A DNA stretch of 64,000 bases from an uncultured Eubacteriales bacterium (GTDB lineage Bacteria > Bacillota > Clostridia > Oscillospirales > CAG-272). Shown here one piece after another: positions 52,501-60,998 of this stretch. Under the pieces are notes generated by a model that saw only the letters and a list, made by a program, of their open reading frames with translations, did not search any database and was not told where the DNA came from. The stretch's first letter is position 1. Each line of letters opens with the position of its first letter. The DNA lies in contig CAKSPO010000003.1 of the NCBI GenBank assembly GCA_934481515.1, positions 1 to 64,000 of the forward strand, written 5' to 3'. The position numbers and the translations under genes were made by a program.

Positions 52501-53141
52501 AGGTCACCGGTGCGGCGGTCCGGACGGCGGACGGGAAAACGGTTCCGCTGGACGACCTTTCCTTTGTAATGCCGGAGCAGGCGGCGGAGATTTCGCTGAC
52601 CGTGACGCAGATTTTTTACCGGGTCTCGTTCCTTGTGAACGGAAATCTTTGGCATCAGGAAACGGTTCCGCTCGGTGAAGAAATCCCTCTGCCGGAGGAT
52701 CCGTCGCTTCCGGAGGAGAACGGTATCCGTTACCGCTTTTCCGGTTGGGATCCGATTCCTGCCTTTGCAAGCGGAAAGGATCGGGAGATGACCTTCTGTG
52801 CGGTCTTTACGGAAATTCCGCCGGAGGCGGAATATACGACCGGGAACAACAACAATCGCTTTCTGCAGATTTTCCTTCCGATTGCGTGCGGAGTTCTTCT
52901 GTCCGTTGCCGGAATCTTCCTGCTTCGGAAAAAGAAAAAAGCCCGGCAGAAGGGCATTTCCGAGACGCTGGCTGGGGCGGAGGAAACGGGTGCAATGACG
53001 GCGCTGACCCCGGAGGAACCGCCGGAATCGGCGGCGATACCGAAGGCTCCGGAAGGCACAGCAGAGGCGGAAACCGGGGATGGCTCCAACCCTTTGGAAC
53101 AATCGGATTCCGATACGGCAGAGCCGTCTGACGGGGATTGA
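49587..53141 (+). CDS. Giant surface protein: Tyr/Ala-rich coiled coil plus InlB-type repeats
   Basis: A 1184-residue membrane-anchored protein. A signal peptide (1-34) leads to a beta-rich part. Then about residues 185-300 form a Tyr/Ala/Glu-rich helix with a recurring Y-x-x-Y-x-x-[YA] pattern (QKKMDAYEAYRDYLQWV, YAIYEQWQAYYAYEDF). A Pro/Glu/Lys linker follows (about 480-540), then InlB B-repeat-like domains (about 590-790 and again near 1000-1070) recognisable by YRFSGWDKDVLP, YSFTGWDRVLRP and YRFSGWDPIP. One transmembrane helix (LPIACGVLLSVAGIFLL, near 1092-1112) is followed by a ~70-residue acidic intracellular tail. An adhesin or spacer function is inferred. The start has GGAGG upstream. 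Confidence 0.88.
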   Translation: MQANFRIRKIRAIALFLCLAALCGALLAVGANAVGTVAESTDFGLPGAGNNRLLSGAALYRALFGTEPTAAEAEYLARGSYTLTYHDAIPDRLVNTEYNSEAGTLTVTAAPYIYTAANGKTVMWVPETASAGGKTVSLQADGTQYRGIFSDLFRSEDLRLELSYRLTLEIPASFADALRNDAFAAGKAAWERWSAYLEEADAYQKKMDAYEAYRDYLQWVRDYEVYCERIAVYREQKAAYDAYMVLYRAYLEEYAIYEQWQAYYAYEDFRLNHLEEYNAYVVYQKKMEAFRARLNILESVYTRDSHGWQLYASVMGSLVTQVLERRNELLISGCSPADLDLAAKATEKLRVLLKAYDDVRKATYASEHQSIAARFSFYTGHYEELKTAFTDLYRALYALYDNTILVEEMKKQGKVEHYQQFVGQLYVVATCLDDAGNRKSNWNISKKPLSAVVEAAQLLPDTNEASPYGLTLPGEVAKVEAVPKAEKPTSPQPAEEPEAPDVVPEPMEEPVKVEKPREEDRPPEAEKPEGDAPQAPVLDDTAVKLMEEVSAGTLSGKAAVTEPVALTLSAVAVCKVSIRNLKTVTFYGADGNVLQETMLNYGESVSAPPVPERAETAQYSYRALGWVTSDGQEADLMEVRTNLSLYPLYDITVKTYRIVWRVDGTDYAQTYPYGSLPTPPFALTKPEETHYIYRFSGWDKDVLPVTEDVVYTGSFEKVPKRYTVTWILENGKRRVTEEVPYGTVPSFAGDTTAPTDSYLYSFTGWDRVLRPVDGDTEYTAVYRRTPLIPADTGGAVPVEVTDTEMLVYSGQSSLFVERALLLSAESGRTLVLQWGAEELLKITSENAERLLTAGCRQISLFRGTVGSDAFYRLSLSDTDGEAVLAEQFSATLTLPSGDNVKKKLAYRQNGKELIPLSAGELAAVSEGMEIVLRNAYRLTVVPNALCNTAALGKYVSVGDTVSLRLSCQFGYEVTGAAVRTADGKTVPLDDLSFVMPEQAAEISLTVTQIFYRVSFLVNGNLWHQETVPLGEEIPLPEDPSLPEENGIRYRFSGWDPIPAFASGKDREMTFCAVFTEIPPEAEYTTGNNNNRFLQIFLPIACGVLLSVAGIFLLRKKKKARQKGISETLAGAEETGAMTALTPEEPPESAAIPKAPEGTAEAETGDGSNPLEQSDSDTAEPSDGD

Positions 53142-53212
53142 CGGGTTTTGCCTGTCTGCAAAACAGAAGATTCCGTTACGGCGGCATGGAAGAGATATCT
53201 GACAAAATGACG

Positions 53213-53247
53213 GGGCTGTGAAAAGCGTGATGTTTTTCACAGCCCCT
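53213..53247. terminator. Hairpin, palindrome family member 6
   Basis: GGGGCTGTGAAAA and TTTTTCACAGCCCC arms around GCGTGATG. It differs from member 3 (21699-21733) by a single base although 31 kb apart. Confidence 0.78.
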
Positions 53248-53316
53248 CAAAAATACCGGTCGGGATTTTGGTATCAAGGATGCGGTCTTGGGTGCTTTAC
53301 CGTTGAGCCAGATGGC

Positions 53317-53362
53317 AAAGGCGATGTGAAAAAACTCTAATGCGTTTTTGCACATCGCCTTT
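53317..53362. terminator. Hairpin, palindrome family member 7
   Basis: AAAGGCGATGTGAAAAA pairs with TTTTTGCACATCGCCTTT with one bulged base. It is the second hairpin in this convergent intergenic region. Confidence 0.72.
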
Positions 53363-53409
53363 TGTATTCGTGTTTTGCCGAAGAAGCGGGTATTTGAAGG
53401 TTTTTTGGG

Positions 53410-55089
53410 TCAGGTGTTCTTTCCGTCCGGAGGATTGTTCTCCGCAATCGGAGATTCTGCTGTAGCCCCGGAAGTGTCTTTTTCTGCTTCTGCTTCCGCT
53501 TCCAGTTGCGTCTGTTTTGCCTCTGCGATTGCCACCTCGGTGACGCGGGTCAGGTTCTCCAACAGGGTTGCCGTTGCATAGCGGCGGTTCCGCTTCCGGA
53601 TCTTCTCCAGCGCCCGGCGGATTTCCGGCCGCAATTCCGCCCTCCGCTCCTCCGGCGTTTCCGGGTCATTCAGCTCCACAAAGGAGAGCACCAGATGCAA
53701 TTCGCTGTGCTGAATGATCTGCACCTGTTCGCCGATGCCGAGCCTGGTGCGGCGACGTCCGGAAAGCGGCTGATAATCCGATGCCACCACGACCTCCAGT
53801 GCAGAGCATCCTGTGAACAGACCTCTGCCGAACGAAATCCGGGTATTCGGGAAAATCACCGTCTGCAAGGCGCTGCAATCCGCAAACACACCGTCTCCTG
53901 CTTTGCGCAGATGCACCGGGAGACTGACAGAGTGCAGGCTGGAACAGCCCGCAAAAGCGCGGTCGCCAAGTACGGCAAGCTCCCGCGGCATCCGGACGGA
54001 GGTCAGGGAAGAACAACCGGAAAAAGCGTTCTCTTCCACCTCCAGCACGGTTTGCGGCAGAACAATGGATTGCAGGGAAATGCATTCGGTAAAAGTGGAT
54101 GCCTCAATCAACGTCAGAGATGCTTCTATTTTTACCTCCCGGAGGGCTGTGCAGTAAGCGAAAGCCATACGGGAAACGTCCTGCACGGTTTCCGGGATTG
54201 TCAACTCCTCCAGTGCGGCACAATGGAGAAATGCCGAGTTTCCGATCCGGGTAAGCCCCTGCGGCAGGTGGAAATCCTTCAGTTTCTTGCAGGCGCAAAG
54301 CGCCGCGTTCCCGATATAGGATAGCTCCGTCGGAACCTCTAAAGACACCAGGGAATCGCAGCAGGAGAAGGTATAGTCCCCGATAAAGCGGATTTTTCCG
54401 GGCAGCCGCATCTGCTGCAAGGAGCGGCATTCGCTGAATGTACCGCTTCCGAGATAGGTCAGTCCTTCCGGAAGTTCCAACGATTCCAGGGAAGTGCACC
54501 GGGCAAAGGCGTATCTGCCGACGGACTGCACTTTCTCCGGAATGACCAGATGCCGGAGGGAACGGCAATTGAAAAAAGTTGCCCGGTGAATGGCGTCCAG
54601 CCCTTCCGGCAGTTGAAGTTCCTCCAACGCTACGCAGTCGGAAAATGCCATTCTTCCCAAGCGTTTGAGCGACGCGGAAAGCAGAACGTAGTGCAGCTCC
54701 GAGCAGCCCCGGAAGCAGGCATCCCCGACATATTGCAGTGTGCGCGGTAAAAGTGCCGCGGCAAGCATCCGGCATCCGTCAAACGCTCCCATGCCAAGCT
54801 CCGTCAGCCCTGTCGGAAACACTACCTGGCGCAGGGCGGTACAGTCACGGAAGGCGTTGGTGCCGACCGTATGCACGTTTTCCCCCAAAACCACGCGGGT
54901 CAGGTTCCGGTTCCCGCGGAAGGCATCCTCCGCAATCACGGTGACAGACGCAGGAATGACGACCTCCGGACTTTTTCCGTAATAGCGGATGAATTCTCCG
55001 TCACGTACCTCACTGCATCGCAGAAGCTCCGCCTCTGCCGCTGATACTTCCTTTTTTGTTGTCTGTTCGTTCTGCTTATTCTCTTCCAT
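53410..55089 (-). CDS. Leucine-rich repeat (BspA-type) protein without signal peptide
   Basis: A 559-residue protein. It begins with a polar, Glu/Lys-rich stretch (MEENKQNEQTTKKEVSAAEA) and has no signal peptide, so it is predicted cytoplasmic, unusual for BspA-type proteins. About 17 LRR_5 repeats follow (consensus LPxGLxxIGxxAFxxCxxLxxL), then a basic helical segment (LRPEIRRALEKIRKRNRRYA) and a Gln/Glu/Ala-rich tail. It starts 87 bp after the flotillin gene on the same strand, suggesting that the two are made together. A role in binding proteins near membrane microdomains is speculation. The start follows AGGAG and excludes a 10-residue upstream extension. Confidence 0.87.
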   Translation of the reverse strand: MEENKQNEQTTKKEVSAAEAELLRCSEVRDGEFIRYYGKSPEVVIPASVTVIAEDAFRGNRNLTRVVLGENVHTVGTNAFRDCTALRQVVFPTGLTELGMGAFDGCRMLAAALLPRTLQYVGDACFRGCSELHYVLLSASLKRLGRMAFSDCVALEELQLPEGLDAIHRATFFNCRSLRHLVIPEKVQSVGRYAFARCTSLESLELPEGLTYLGSGTFSECRSLQQMRLPGKIRFIGDYTFSCCDSLVSLEVPTELSYIGNAALCACKKLKDFHLPQGLTRIGNSAFLHCAALEELTIPETVQDVSRMAFAYCTALREVKIEASLTLIEASTFTECISLQSIVLPQTVLEVEENAFSGCSSLTSVRMPRELAVLGDRAFAGCSSLHSVSLPVHLRKAGDGVFADCSALQTVIFPNTRISFGRGLFTGCSALEVVVASDYQPLSGRRRTRLGIGEQVQIIQHSELHLVLSFVELNDPETPEERRAELRPEIRRALEKIRKRNRRYATATLLENLTRVTEVAIAEAKQTQLEAEAEAEKDTSGATAESPIAENNPPDGKNT

Positions 55090-55176
55090 TATGACTCCTG
55101 TTGTATGCCGGGATTTCAAAGAGAGGAAGCAGGATGCTTCCCCCTCTTTCTTTCAAAAAAGCCTGAAAAACGGATT

Positions 55177-56583
55177 TTACCGGTTGTTTTCGGTCTTTTC
55201 CTTATCTTCGTTCCGCTCTGCCAGCTTTCCGCCGGCATATCCCGCCAGAAGTGCGGCGAGATCGATTCCCGTGGATTCCTTCATGCCCTCCACGATCTGG
55301 CTTGCACTGCCCATGACATCCTTGATGAGCTTTGTGGAGTTTCCGTCTCCGTACATCACAATCCGGTCGGTCTGGGACAGAGGGGCGGCGGCATTCTTGA
55401 CGACCTCAGGCAACGCATTGAGGTACATCTCCAGGACGGATGCCTCACCCATCTTGCGCTGTGCTTCCGCCTTTTTCTCGATTGCCATTGCTTCCGCTTC
55501 GCCCTTGGCACGGATACCGGCGGCTTCCTGCTCCATTGCGTAACGGGTTGCTTCCGCTTCCGCTTTTCTCGCTTCCGCCTCCTGCATGACGCGGTATTTT
55601 TCCGCTTCTGCTTCCCGCTGCTGCTTGATGAGCTCCGCCTCTGCTTCCTTTTCCATGCGGTATTTCAGGGCGTCCGCCTGCTTGCGTACCTCTGCATCCA
55701 GCTGCCGTTCCTTGAGGGCGATCGCCTTCTCTGCAAGCTCTGCTTCCTTTTCCATGCGGGCAATATCCGCGTTTGCCTTGGTGATTTCAATGGTTTTCCG
55801 CTGGCTTTCCTGCTGAATGGAATAGGCGGCATCGGCTTCCGCACGCTTGGTTTCGGAGCGAACCTTCATGTCTGCCTGCTGTACCGCCAGCTCGGCATCC
55901 TGCTCTGCAATCTTCTTTTCCGCCTCTACCTTGACTGCGTTTGCTTCCTGCTGTGCGTTTGCCGTCGCAATGGAGATGTCTCTCTGCGCATTTGCCTTGG
56001 CGATCTGCGCGTTCTTGCGGATCTGCTCCACGTTGTCGATACCCATATTCTCGATGGTGCCTGCGGCATCCTTGAAATTCTGGATGTTGAAGTTTACCAC
56101 TTCAATTCCCAGCTTTTCCATATCGGGAACCACGTTCTCGGTGATTTTTTTGGCAACGCCCTGCCGGTCCTGCACCATTTCCTTCAGTCCGACCGAGCCG
56201 ACGATTTCCCGCATGTTGCCTTCCAGAACCTGCGTTACAAGGTTGACAAGATCTATCTGGCGCAGGTTCAGGAGCGCTTCCGAAGCGCGCTTCAAAAGCT
56301 CCGGGTTGGACGAAATTTTGATGTTTGCCACGCCGTCTACCGTGACGTTGATAAACTCGTTTGTCGGTACCGCTTCGCTGGTCTTGACATCTACCTGCAT
56401 GACCCGAAGCGACAAGCGGTCCACGCGGGTGAAGAACGGAACCCGCCACCCGGCTTTTCCGATCAGAATCCGCTTTTTTCCGAGACCCGTGATGATGTAA
56501 GCGGTATCCGGGGGCGCCTTGATGTAGCCGATGACCAGAAGCAATACTGCCAGTGCCACCACGCAGAGCAATGCATAAATCAT
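55177..56583 (-). CDS. Flotillin-like SPFH protein
   Basis: A 468-residue flotillin. One N-terminal membrane helix (MIYALLCVVALAVLLLVIGY) is followed by the SPFH/PHB domain (about 30-200) and then a long Ala/Glu/Lys coiled coil (about 205-375) with repeated EAEA/AKAE patterns, and a Gly-rich C-terminal end. Flotillins assemble under the membrane and organise functional microdomains; Bacillus FloT (YuaG) is similar in length. The start at MIYALL is supported by AAAGGAGA; an in-frame ATG 33 bp upstream lacks such a site. A perfect-consensus promoter lies about 50-75 bp upstream, and the cytoplasmic LRR gene follows. Confidence 0.93.
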   Translation of the reverse strand: MIYALLCVVALAVLLLVIGYIKAPPDTAYIITGLGKKRILIGKAGWRVPFFTRVDRLSLRVMQVDVKTSEAVPTNEFINVTVDGVANIKISSNPELLKRASEALLNLRQIDLVNLVTQVLEGNMREIVGSVGLKEMVQDRQGVAKKITENVVPDMEKLGIEVVNFNIQNFKDAAGTIENMGIDNVEQIRKNAQIAKANAQRDISIATANAQQEANAVKVEAEKKIAEQDAELAVQQADMKVRSETKRAEADAAYSIQQESQRKTIEITKANADIARMEKEAELAEKAIALKERQLDAEVRKQADALKYRMEKEAEAELIKQQREAEAEKYRVMQEAEARKAEAEATRYAMEQEAAGIRAKGEAEAMAIEKKAEAQRKMGEASVLEMYLNALPEVVKNAAAPLSQTDRIVMYGDGNSTKLIKDVMGSASQIVEGMKESTGIDLAALLAGYAGGKLAERNEDKEKTENNR

Positions 56584-56630
56584 AACAAATTCTCCTTTAC
56601 GGAATGTATTCGGCATGTCGCCGTAATATG

Positions 56631-56659
56631 ATTATATAATACAGTCATATGATTGTCAA
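56631..56659 (-). promoter_or_regulatory. Promoter of the flotillin-LRR pair
   Basis: On the minus strand TTGACA (56659-56654), 17 bp, TATAAT (56636-56631), a full consensus match. Confidence 0.9.
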
Positions 56660-56715
56660 TAGAATATTTATATTTTTTAAGAAATTTTGCGAAAAAGGAA
56701 ACGCCGGAAAACGTC

Positions 56716-57657
56716 TCAGCGATCTTCGCCAAGCTGGTTCATCATCCGCTTGTTGAATTCCTCCGCCGTATTGTATCCCATCCGCTTTTGGCGGTTGTTC
56801 ATCGCCGCAATCTCGACGATGATTGCAAGATTTCTGCCGGGGCGTACCGGAACCGTGATGGAGGGAAGCTCGATACCGAGAATGTTGATGTGTTCTTCGT
56901 CCATGCCGAGGCGGTCGTACATTTTTCCTTCCACCCAGTTTTCCAGCTGGATGACAAGGTCAATCCGTTCCGTCTCCTTCACGGCTCCCATACCGAACAG
57001 ACGGCGGACGTCCACGATTCCGATACCGCGCAGCTCCACATAATGGCGGATCAGCTCCGGCGCGGAACCGACCAGTGTCCGGTCGGAGACCCGCTTGATC
57101 TCTACTGCGTCGTCCGCGATCAGCCGGTGCCCGCGCTTGATCAACTCGATTGCTGTTTCGCTCTTTCCGACACCGCTGTCTCCAAGTAAAAGAATTCCTT
57201 CGCCGTAGACCTCCACAAGCCCGCCGTGCCGGGTGATCCGGGGGGCAAGATGGGTATTCAGGGAAGCAATCAGGCTTGCCATGATCGGGCTGGTCTTGAT
57301 GTCCGTCCGGAGCACCGGAACGCCGCGCAGGGTTGCACGTTCCATCACCACATCGTCCACCGGGAGTCCCGTTGTGTAAAGAATGGCGACCGGTGCGGCA
57401 TCTACCAGCTTCTGAAGCATCACGCGCTTTGTGCTCGGCTCCAGGGATTGCAGATAATGCGTTTCCGCTTTTCCCATCAGCTGGATCCGTTCCGGCTCAA
57501 AAATCTCATAAAAGCCCGCAAGAGCAAGACCCGGACGGTTGACCTCCGGTGTTACAATCTGAATCTCTTCAAAATTTTCCGGTCGGACAATCACCTCGAA
57601 ATGAAAATCTTTTACGATTTTGGAAAGCGGAATTTTGTATTTTGCCTTGGAATGCAT
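56716..57657 (-). CDS. hprK: HPr kinase/phosphorylase
   Basis: A 313-residue bifunctional enzyme that phosphorylates and dephosphorylates HPr on Ser46 to control carbon catabolite repression in Bacillota. The P-loop is LLLGDSGVGKSETAIEL near residue 155, and the family signature ELRGIGIVDVRRLFGMGAV near 204 carries the K4 loop. The N-terminal domain (1-130) is also of normal type. The start at MHSKAKYK follows AAGGAG; the frame runs open further upstream but without support. The usual neighbours lgt and ptsH are absent. It could indirectly control the sugar-transport operon in this window through CcpA, but I found no clear cre site there. Confidence 0.96.
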   Translation of the reverse strand: MHSKAKYKIPLSKIVKDFHFEVIVRPENFEEIQIVTPEVNRPGLALAGFYEIFEPERIQLMGKAETHYLQSLEPSTKRVMLQKLVDAAPVAILYTTGLPVDDVVMERATLRGVPVLRTDIKTSPIMASLIASLNTHLAPRITRHGGLVEVYGEGILLLGDSGVGKSETAIELIKRGHRLIADDAVEIKRVSDRTLVGSAPELIRHYVELRGIGIVDVRRLFGMGAVKETERIDLVIQLENWVEGKMYDRLGMDEEHINILGIELPSITVPVRPGRNLAIIVEIAAMNNRQKRMGYNTAEEFNKRMMNQLGEDR

Positions 57658-57934
57658 ATTGCAACGCTCCTTTTTTGCCTGTACAGCAGGGTTATCCGGC
57701 GCTTTGGATCTCCGGTATCCGGTGACAAACCCAATCCGACGCAGAAATGGTTCCGCCGCCGAAAGCAACGCCTCTTTACCGTATTGTACCACAAAAACGG
57801 CTTTATGGGAAGGCTTTTTTGTGAATTTTCATGCTGTTTTTTCGGGGTATTCATAAAAAATCCATAAGTATTTAGTATAATAAGAAACAGTATCGGACAG
57901 CGGTACGATTTTTGGTCAGAGGACGGTACCGGGA

Positions 57935-58951
57935 ATGAAACGGAAACAAACAGTTTTTACGCTCATGCTTCTCCTGTTTTTGCTTTTGCAGGGTGCTTTT
58001 GCGGTGTCCTGCACCTCCGCAGAGGAGAAACAGATGCAGACAGCCATCGGTACCTGTGCAGGCTATGAGGTGCTCTATGAGGAGTTGCGGTTTGTTACGC
58101 TGACCTGCAAGGATCAGATGAAAGCGACCTACGGAGACGACATCTGGGACGATGCGGAAAGCACGGAAAAATATCTTCCCGAGCTGGAAGAGAAGGTATG
58201 GAAGATCATGCGCTCCAATTATGCGGCGCTGACTGCCTGCGCGGCGTATCAGCTGACCGCCGATAAAATGCAGGATAAAAGCATTGTCGAGGCTGTGGAT
58301 CGGCGCGTGGAAACCGCAAAGTCCCAATTTGACAGCGAAAAGGAATACCGCCGGTATCTTACCGATTCTTATCTGACCGAGCATTTGCTCCGGTTCCTGC
58401 TCTCCGCGGAAATGATGAAGAACGAGCTTCTGTATGTTCTGACAGAGGATCTCGGACAGATTGAAAAGGATGAGGAAAAATTTTACGACTGGCTGAAAGA
58501 GGGGAACTATGTCCCGGTTCAGCACATTTATATCAGGAACGATTCGGGAGACGACCCGGAGAAAAACCGGGCGCTTGCCGAGGAGGTTCGAGACTGCCTG
58601 CGGGACGGAAGCAAAACGCTGAAGGATTATATCAACAGCAGCGTCAACGAGGATATTTACAATGTTGCTCCCTATTATATCGTGCGGGGAGCGTATGTGC
58701 AGGAAGTGGAGGATGTTGTCTTCGATTTGCAAAAGGAAGGCGACGTCAGCGAGGTTGCCGAGGTGGAGGGCGGTTATTATGTGTTTGTCCGTACCGAGGA
58801 CAAACCTGAAAAGCTGCTTTCCAATCTTCCCACTCTGCTGGAGGATTATCAGTGGGCAATGGTTTCCAACCTCGTGAAAGAATATGAGAACCGGGTCGTG
58901 ATTGACCTGAACGAGTACGGAAAAAGCATCCGCCTCACCGATATTCGCTGA
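57935..58951 (+). CDS. PrsA/SurA-like peptidyl-prolyl isomerase lipoprotein
   Basis: A 338-residue protein with signal sequence and lipobox FAVSC near residue 27. A long helical N-terminal region (35-185), as in SurA/PrsA chaperones, precedes a C-terminal parvulin-like domain beginning VPVQHIYIRND near 190 and ending VEGGYYVFVRTEDKPEKLL. It should help fold proteins outside the membrane, which suits the many large exported proteins here. The parvulin part is divergent, so enzymatic activity is uncertain. A TATAAT at 57876-57881 is its likely -10 box, without a good -35. The next gene starts 32 bp later. Confidence 0.8.
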   Translation: MKRKQTVFTLMLLLFLLLQGAFAVSCTSAEEKQMQTAIGTCAGYEVLYEELRFVTLTCKDQMKATYGDDIWDDAESTEKYLPELEEKVWKIMRSNYAALTACAAYQLTADKMQDKSIVEAVDRRVETAKSQFDSEKEYRRYLTDSYLTEHLLRFLLSAEMMKNELLYVLTEDLGQIEKDEEKFYDWLKEGNYVPVQHIYIRNDSGDDPEKNRALAEEVRDCLRDGSKTLKDYINSSVNEDIYNVAPYYIVRGAYVQEVEDVVFDLQKEGDVSEVAEVEGGYYVFVRTEDKPEKLLSNLPTLLEDYQWAMVSNLVKEYENRVVIDLNEYGKSIRLTDIR

Positions 58952-58983
58952 GCGGAACCGAACGGGAAAGGAGGGATTCCTGC

Positions 58984-59916
58984 ATGTTCCGGACACGGCG
59001 GCGGCGGTATGACCGGTCAAACGGTCGTCCTGCGCCATGGCTGATTCTTCTGCTTTGCGCCGTCGGCGCGGCAATTCTTGCGGTTATTATCGGAAATCTG
59101 CTCCGGCTCTGGCTGGATGATGAGACCTACCGGAAGCTGACCGGCGAAGAGGAAACGACAGAGGAGGAAACGACGCAGTACAGCTCCTATCTGCGGGACA
59201 TTTCCGCCATTCCGTTCCGCTTCGGGGACAGCTATGACTCCGTATGGGAAAACCCGGAGGTTGCCGTTTCTCTCAATACGCCGGACGGAAGGCTGAACTA
59301 TGCCTCTCCGGTTGCTGCGTTTTTCGGGTTAACCCCGGAATCGGAGCTGTCTCTTCCCGCGCAAATGGCAGAACTGAGCCATGCCGCGTCCTACATCAGC
59401 GGAATTTTTTATCCGCAGGCGTTGCGGGAGGAGTCGGAGGATCTGCAACGGGCGGTCAGCGGGCAGGAATGCGCCCTGATCGGTGAATTTTTGCGGGCAG
59501 GGGGAAGCGAAATCCTTTTGTGCGGGCTGGAGCCGGAGAAGGTGCCGCCGGAAGATCTGGAGCAATATCTCCGCGCCGTCCGGGATGCCGCGGGAAACGC
59601 TCCCGTCGGTGTTGCCGTGACTCTTTCCGCCGCGACTGCGGGAAATGCATGGGAGTTGCTTGGGCGGATTCTGAAAATCTGCGATTTCTGTGCGTTGGAT
59701 CTGACCGATGCTTCTGACACGGATGCTGCCGGATTGCTCCGCAATTGTGATTACCTTTTGAAAGCATATGATATGCGCCTGCTGATTCTTTCCACGCAGA
59801 CAGAGCTTCTGGCAGAGGCGGAAGGGCGGTTTCTTTCCGATGTGGAGCGGATTCTCCCGCCGCCGGCGCGGACAGACGATCCGGATCCTGCTCCGGAACC
59901 GGAACCGGAATCGTAA
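58984..59916 (+). CDS. Membrane-anchored protein of unknown function
   Basis: A 310-residue protein. A strongly basic N-terminus (FRTRRRRYDRSNGR) precedes one transmembrane helix (LILLLCAVGAAILAVIIGN, about residues 20-40), so most of it is outside. A Glu/Thr-rich stretch follows, then a domain of alternating strands and helices (residues 90-290, e.g. GSEILLCGLEPEKVPPEDL, VGVAVTLSAATAG, CDFCALDLTDAS) that could be a TIM-barrel-like fold. The tail is Asp/Glu/Pro-rich. It is probably co-transcribed with the preceding PrsA-like gene; a strong AAAGGAGGG site supports the start. I recognise no catalytic motif. Confidence 0.75.
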   Translation: MFRTRRRRYDRSNGRPAPWLILLLCAVGAAILAVIIGNLLRLWLDDETYRKLTGEEETTEEETTQYSSYLRDISAIPFRFGDSYDSVWENPEVAVSLNTPDGRLNYASPVAAFFGLTPESELSLPAQMAELSHAASYISGIFYPQALREESEDLQRAVSGQECALIGEFLRAGGSEILLCGLEPEKVPPEDLEQYLRAVRDAAGNAPVGVAVTLSAATAGNAWELLGRILKICDFCALDLTDASDTDAAGLLRNCDYLLKAYDMRLLILSTQTELLAEAEGRFLSDVERILPPPARTDDPDPAPEPEPES

Positions 59917-60060
59917 ACATCAATCCCGGCGACGAGAAAACGACGGGCGGCGGTGCAATTCCGTAGTGCGGAGGACTCTGCGCGGGTGGTGTCCATCTCT
60001 GATGATGGAACAGGAAAGGAAGGCGTGAGGTTCCGGAATTTTTCCTGTCAACAAAAAAGC

Positions 60061-60093
60061 TGCCGCAGGCATCAGCCTGCGGCAACCTTTTTT
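60061..60093. terminator. Bidirectional terminator between the unknown membrane gene and tpiA
   Basis: Perfect 10-bp stem TGCCGCAGGC-ATCA-GCCTGCGGCA with an A-run before and a T-run after. Confidence 0.93.
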
Positions 60094-60194
60094 GCCTTAT
60101 GAAAGGAAAACCGCTTTTTCCTATACAATTTTTATGAGGGAGGAGGAAAAACGGAAAAGGTTTTTTCGTTCCTTCGGTTCTCCTCAGATGCGAC

Positions 60195-60962
60195 TTATTG
60201 TGCCGCGTCCACGATTGCCTTGAACTTTTCGGCAACCAGAGAAGCGCCGCCGATCAGTCCGCCGTCCACGTCCGGCTTCGCCAGAAGCTCTGCCGCGTTC
60301 TTTTCGTTCATGGAGCCGCCGTACTGGATGGTGGTGGATTCCGCGACTTTCTCGCCGTACATTCCGGCAAGGGTCTTGCGGATGACGGCGCAGGTCTCTT
60401 CCGCCTGTTCGGGGGTGGCGGTCAGTCCGGTTCCGATTGCCCATACCGGTTCGTAAGCGATGATAACGTTCTTCATCTGCTCTGCCGTGACATCCTTCAG
60501 ATCCAGTTTGGTCTGCATGGCGACCACTTCGTCGGTGATGCCGGACAGGCGCTGTTCCTTGACCTCACCCAGGCAGAGAATGACTTTCATTCCGGCGGCA
60601 AGTGCCGCTTTGGTTCGCAGGTTGACGGTCTCGTCCGTTTCGCCGAAATACTGACGGCGCTCGGAGTGACCGATGATGACGTATTCCACACCGCAGGAGG
60701 TCAGCATTTTTGCGGAAACCTCTCCTGTGTAAGCGCCTTTCTCGGCAAAGTGAACATTTTCGGCACCGATTTTGATGTCGGATCCCTTTGCCGCTTCCTG
60801 TGCGGCGGCGATGGTGACGTAGGGAGCGCAGAAAATAATATCACAACCGTTCTTCCCGGCAACCAGCGGCTTTACCTCGTTGATGAAAGCGGTTGCTTCC
60901 GCGGGGGTGAAATTCATCTTCCAGTTGCCCGCAATAACGGTTCTTCTTTTGTTCGGATTCAT
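60195..60962 (-). CDS. tpiA: Triosephosphate isomerase
   Basis: A 255-residue glycolytic enzyme that interconverts dihydroxyacetone phosphate and glyceraldehyde 3-phosphate. Catalytic residues are all present: Lys in GNWKMN near 14, His in YVIIGHSERRQYF near 100 and Glu in IAYEPVWAIGTG near 170, plus the phosphate-binding YGGSMNEKNA and DGGLIGGASL. It lies 124 bp downstream of pgk on the same strand, with a palindrome-family hairpin in between that could lower read-through. AAGGAA precedes the start. Length is normal. Confidence 0.98.
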   Translation of the reverse strand: MNPNKRRTVIAGNWKMNFTPAEATAFINEVKPLVAGKNGCDIIFCAPYVTIAAAQEAAKGSDIKIGAENVHFAEKGAYTGEVSAKMLTSCGVEYVIIGHSERRQYFGETDETVNLRTKAALAAGMKVILCLGEVKEQRLSGITDEVVAMQTKLDLKDVTAEQMKNVIIAYEPVWAIGTGLTATPEQAEETCAVIRKTLAGMYGEKVAESTTIQYGGSMNEKNAAELLAKPDVDGGLIGGASLVAEKFKAIVDAAQ

Positions 60963-60998
60963 AATTGTTATTCCTTTCCGTTTTTCAGATTTCAGAAC

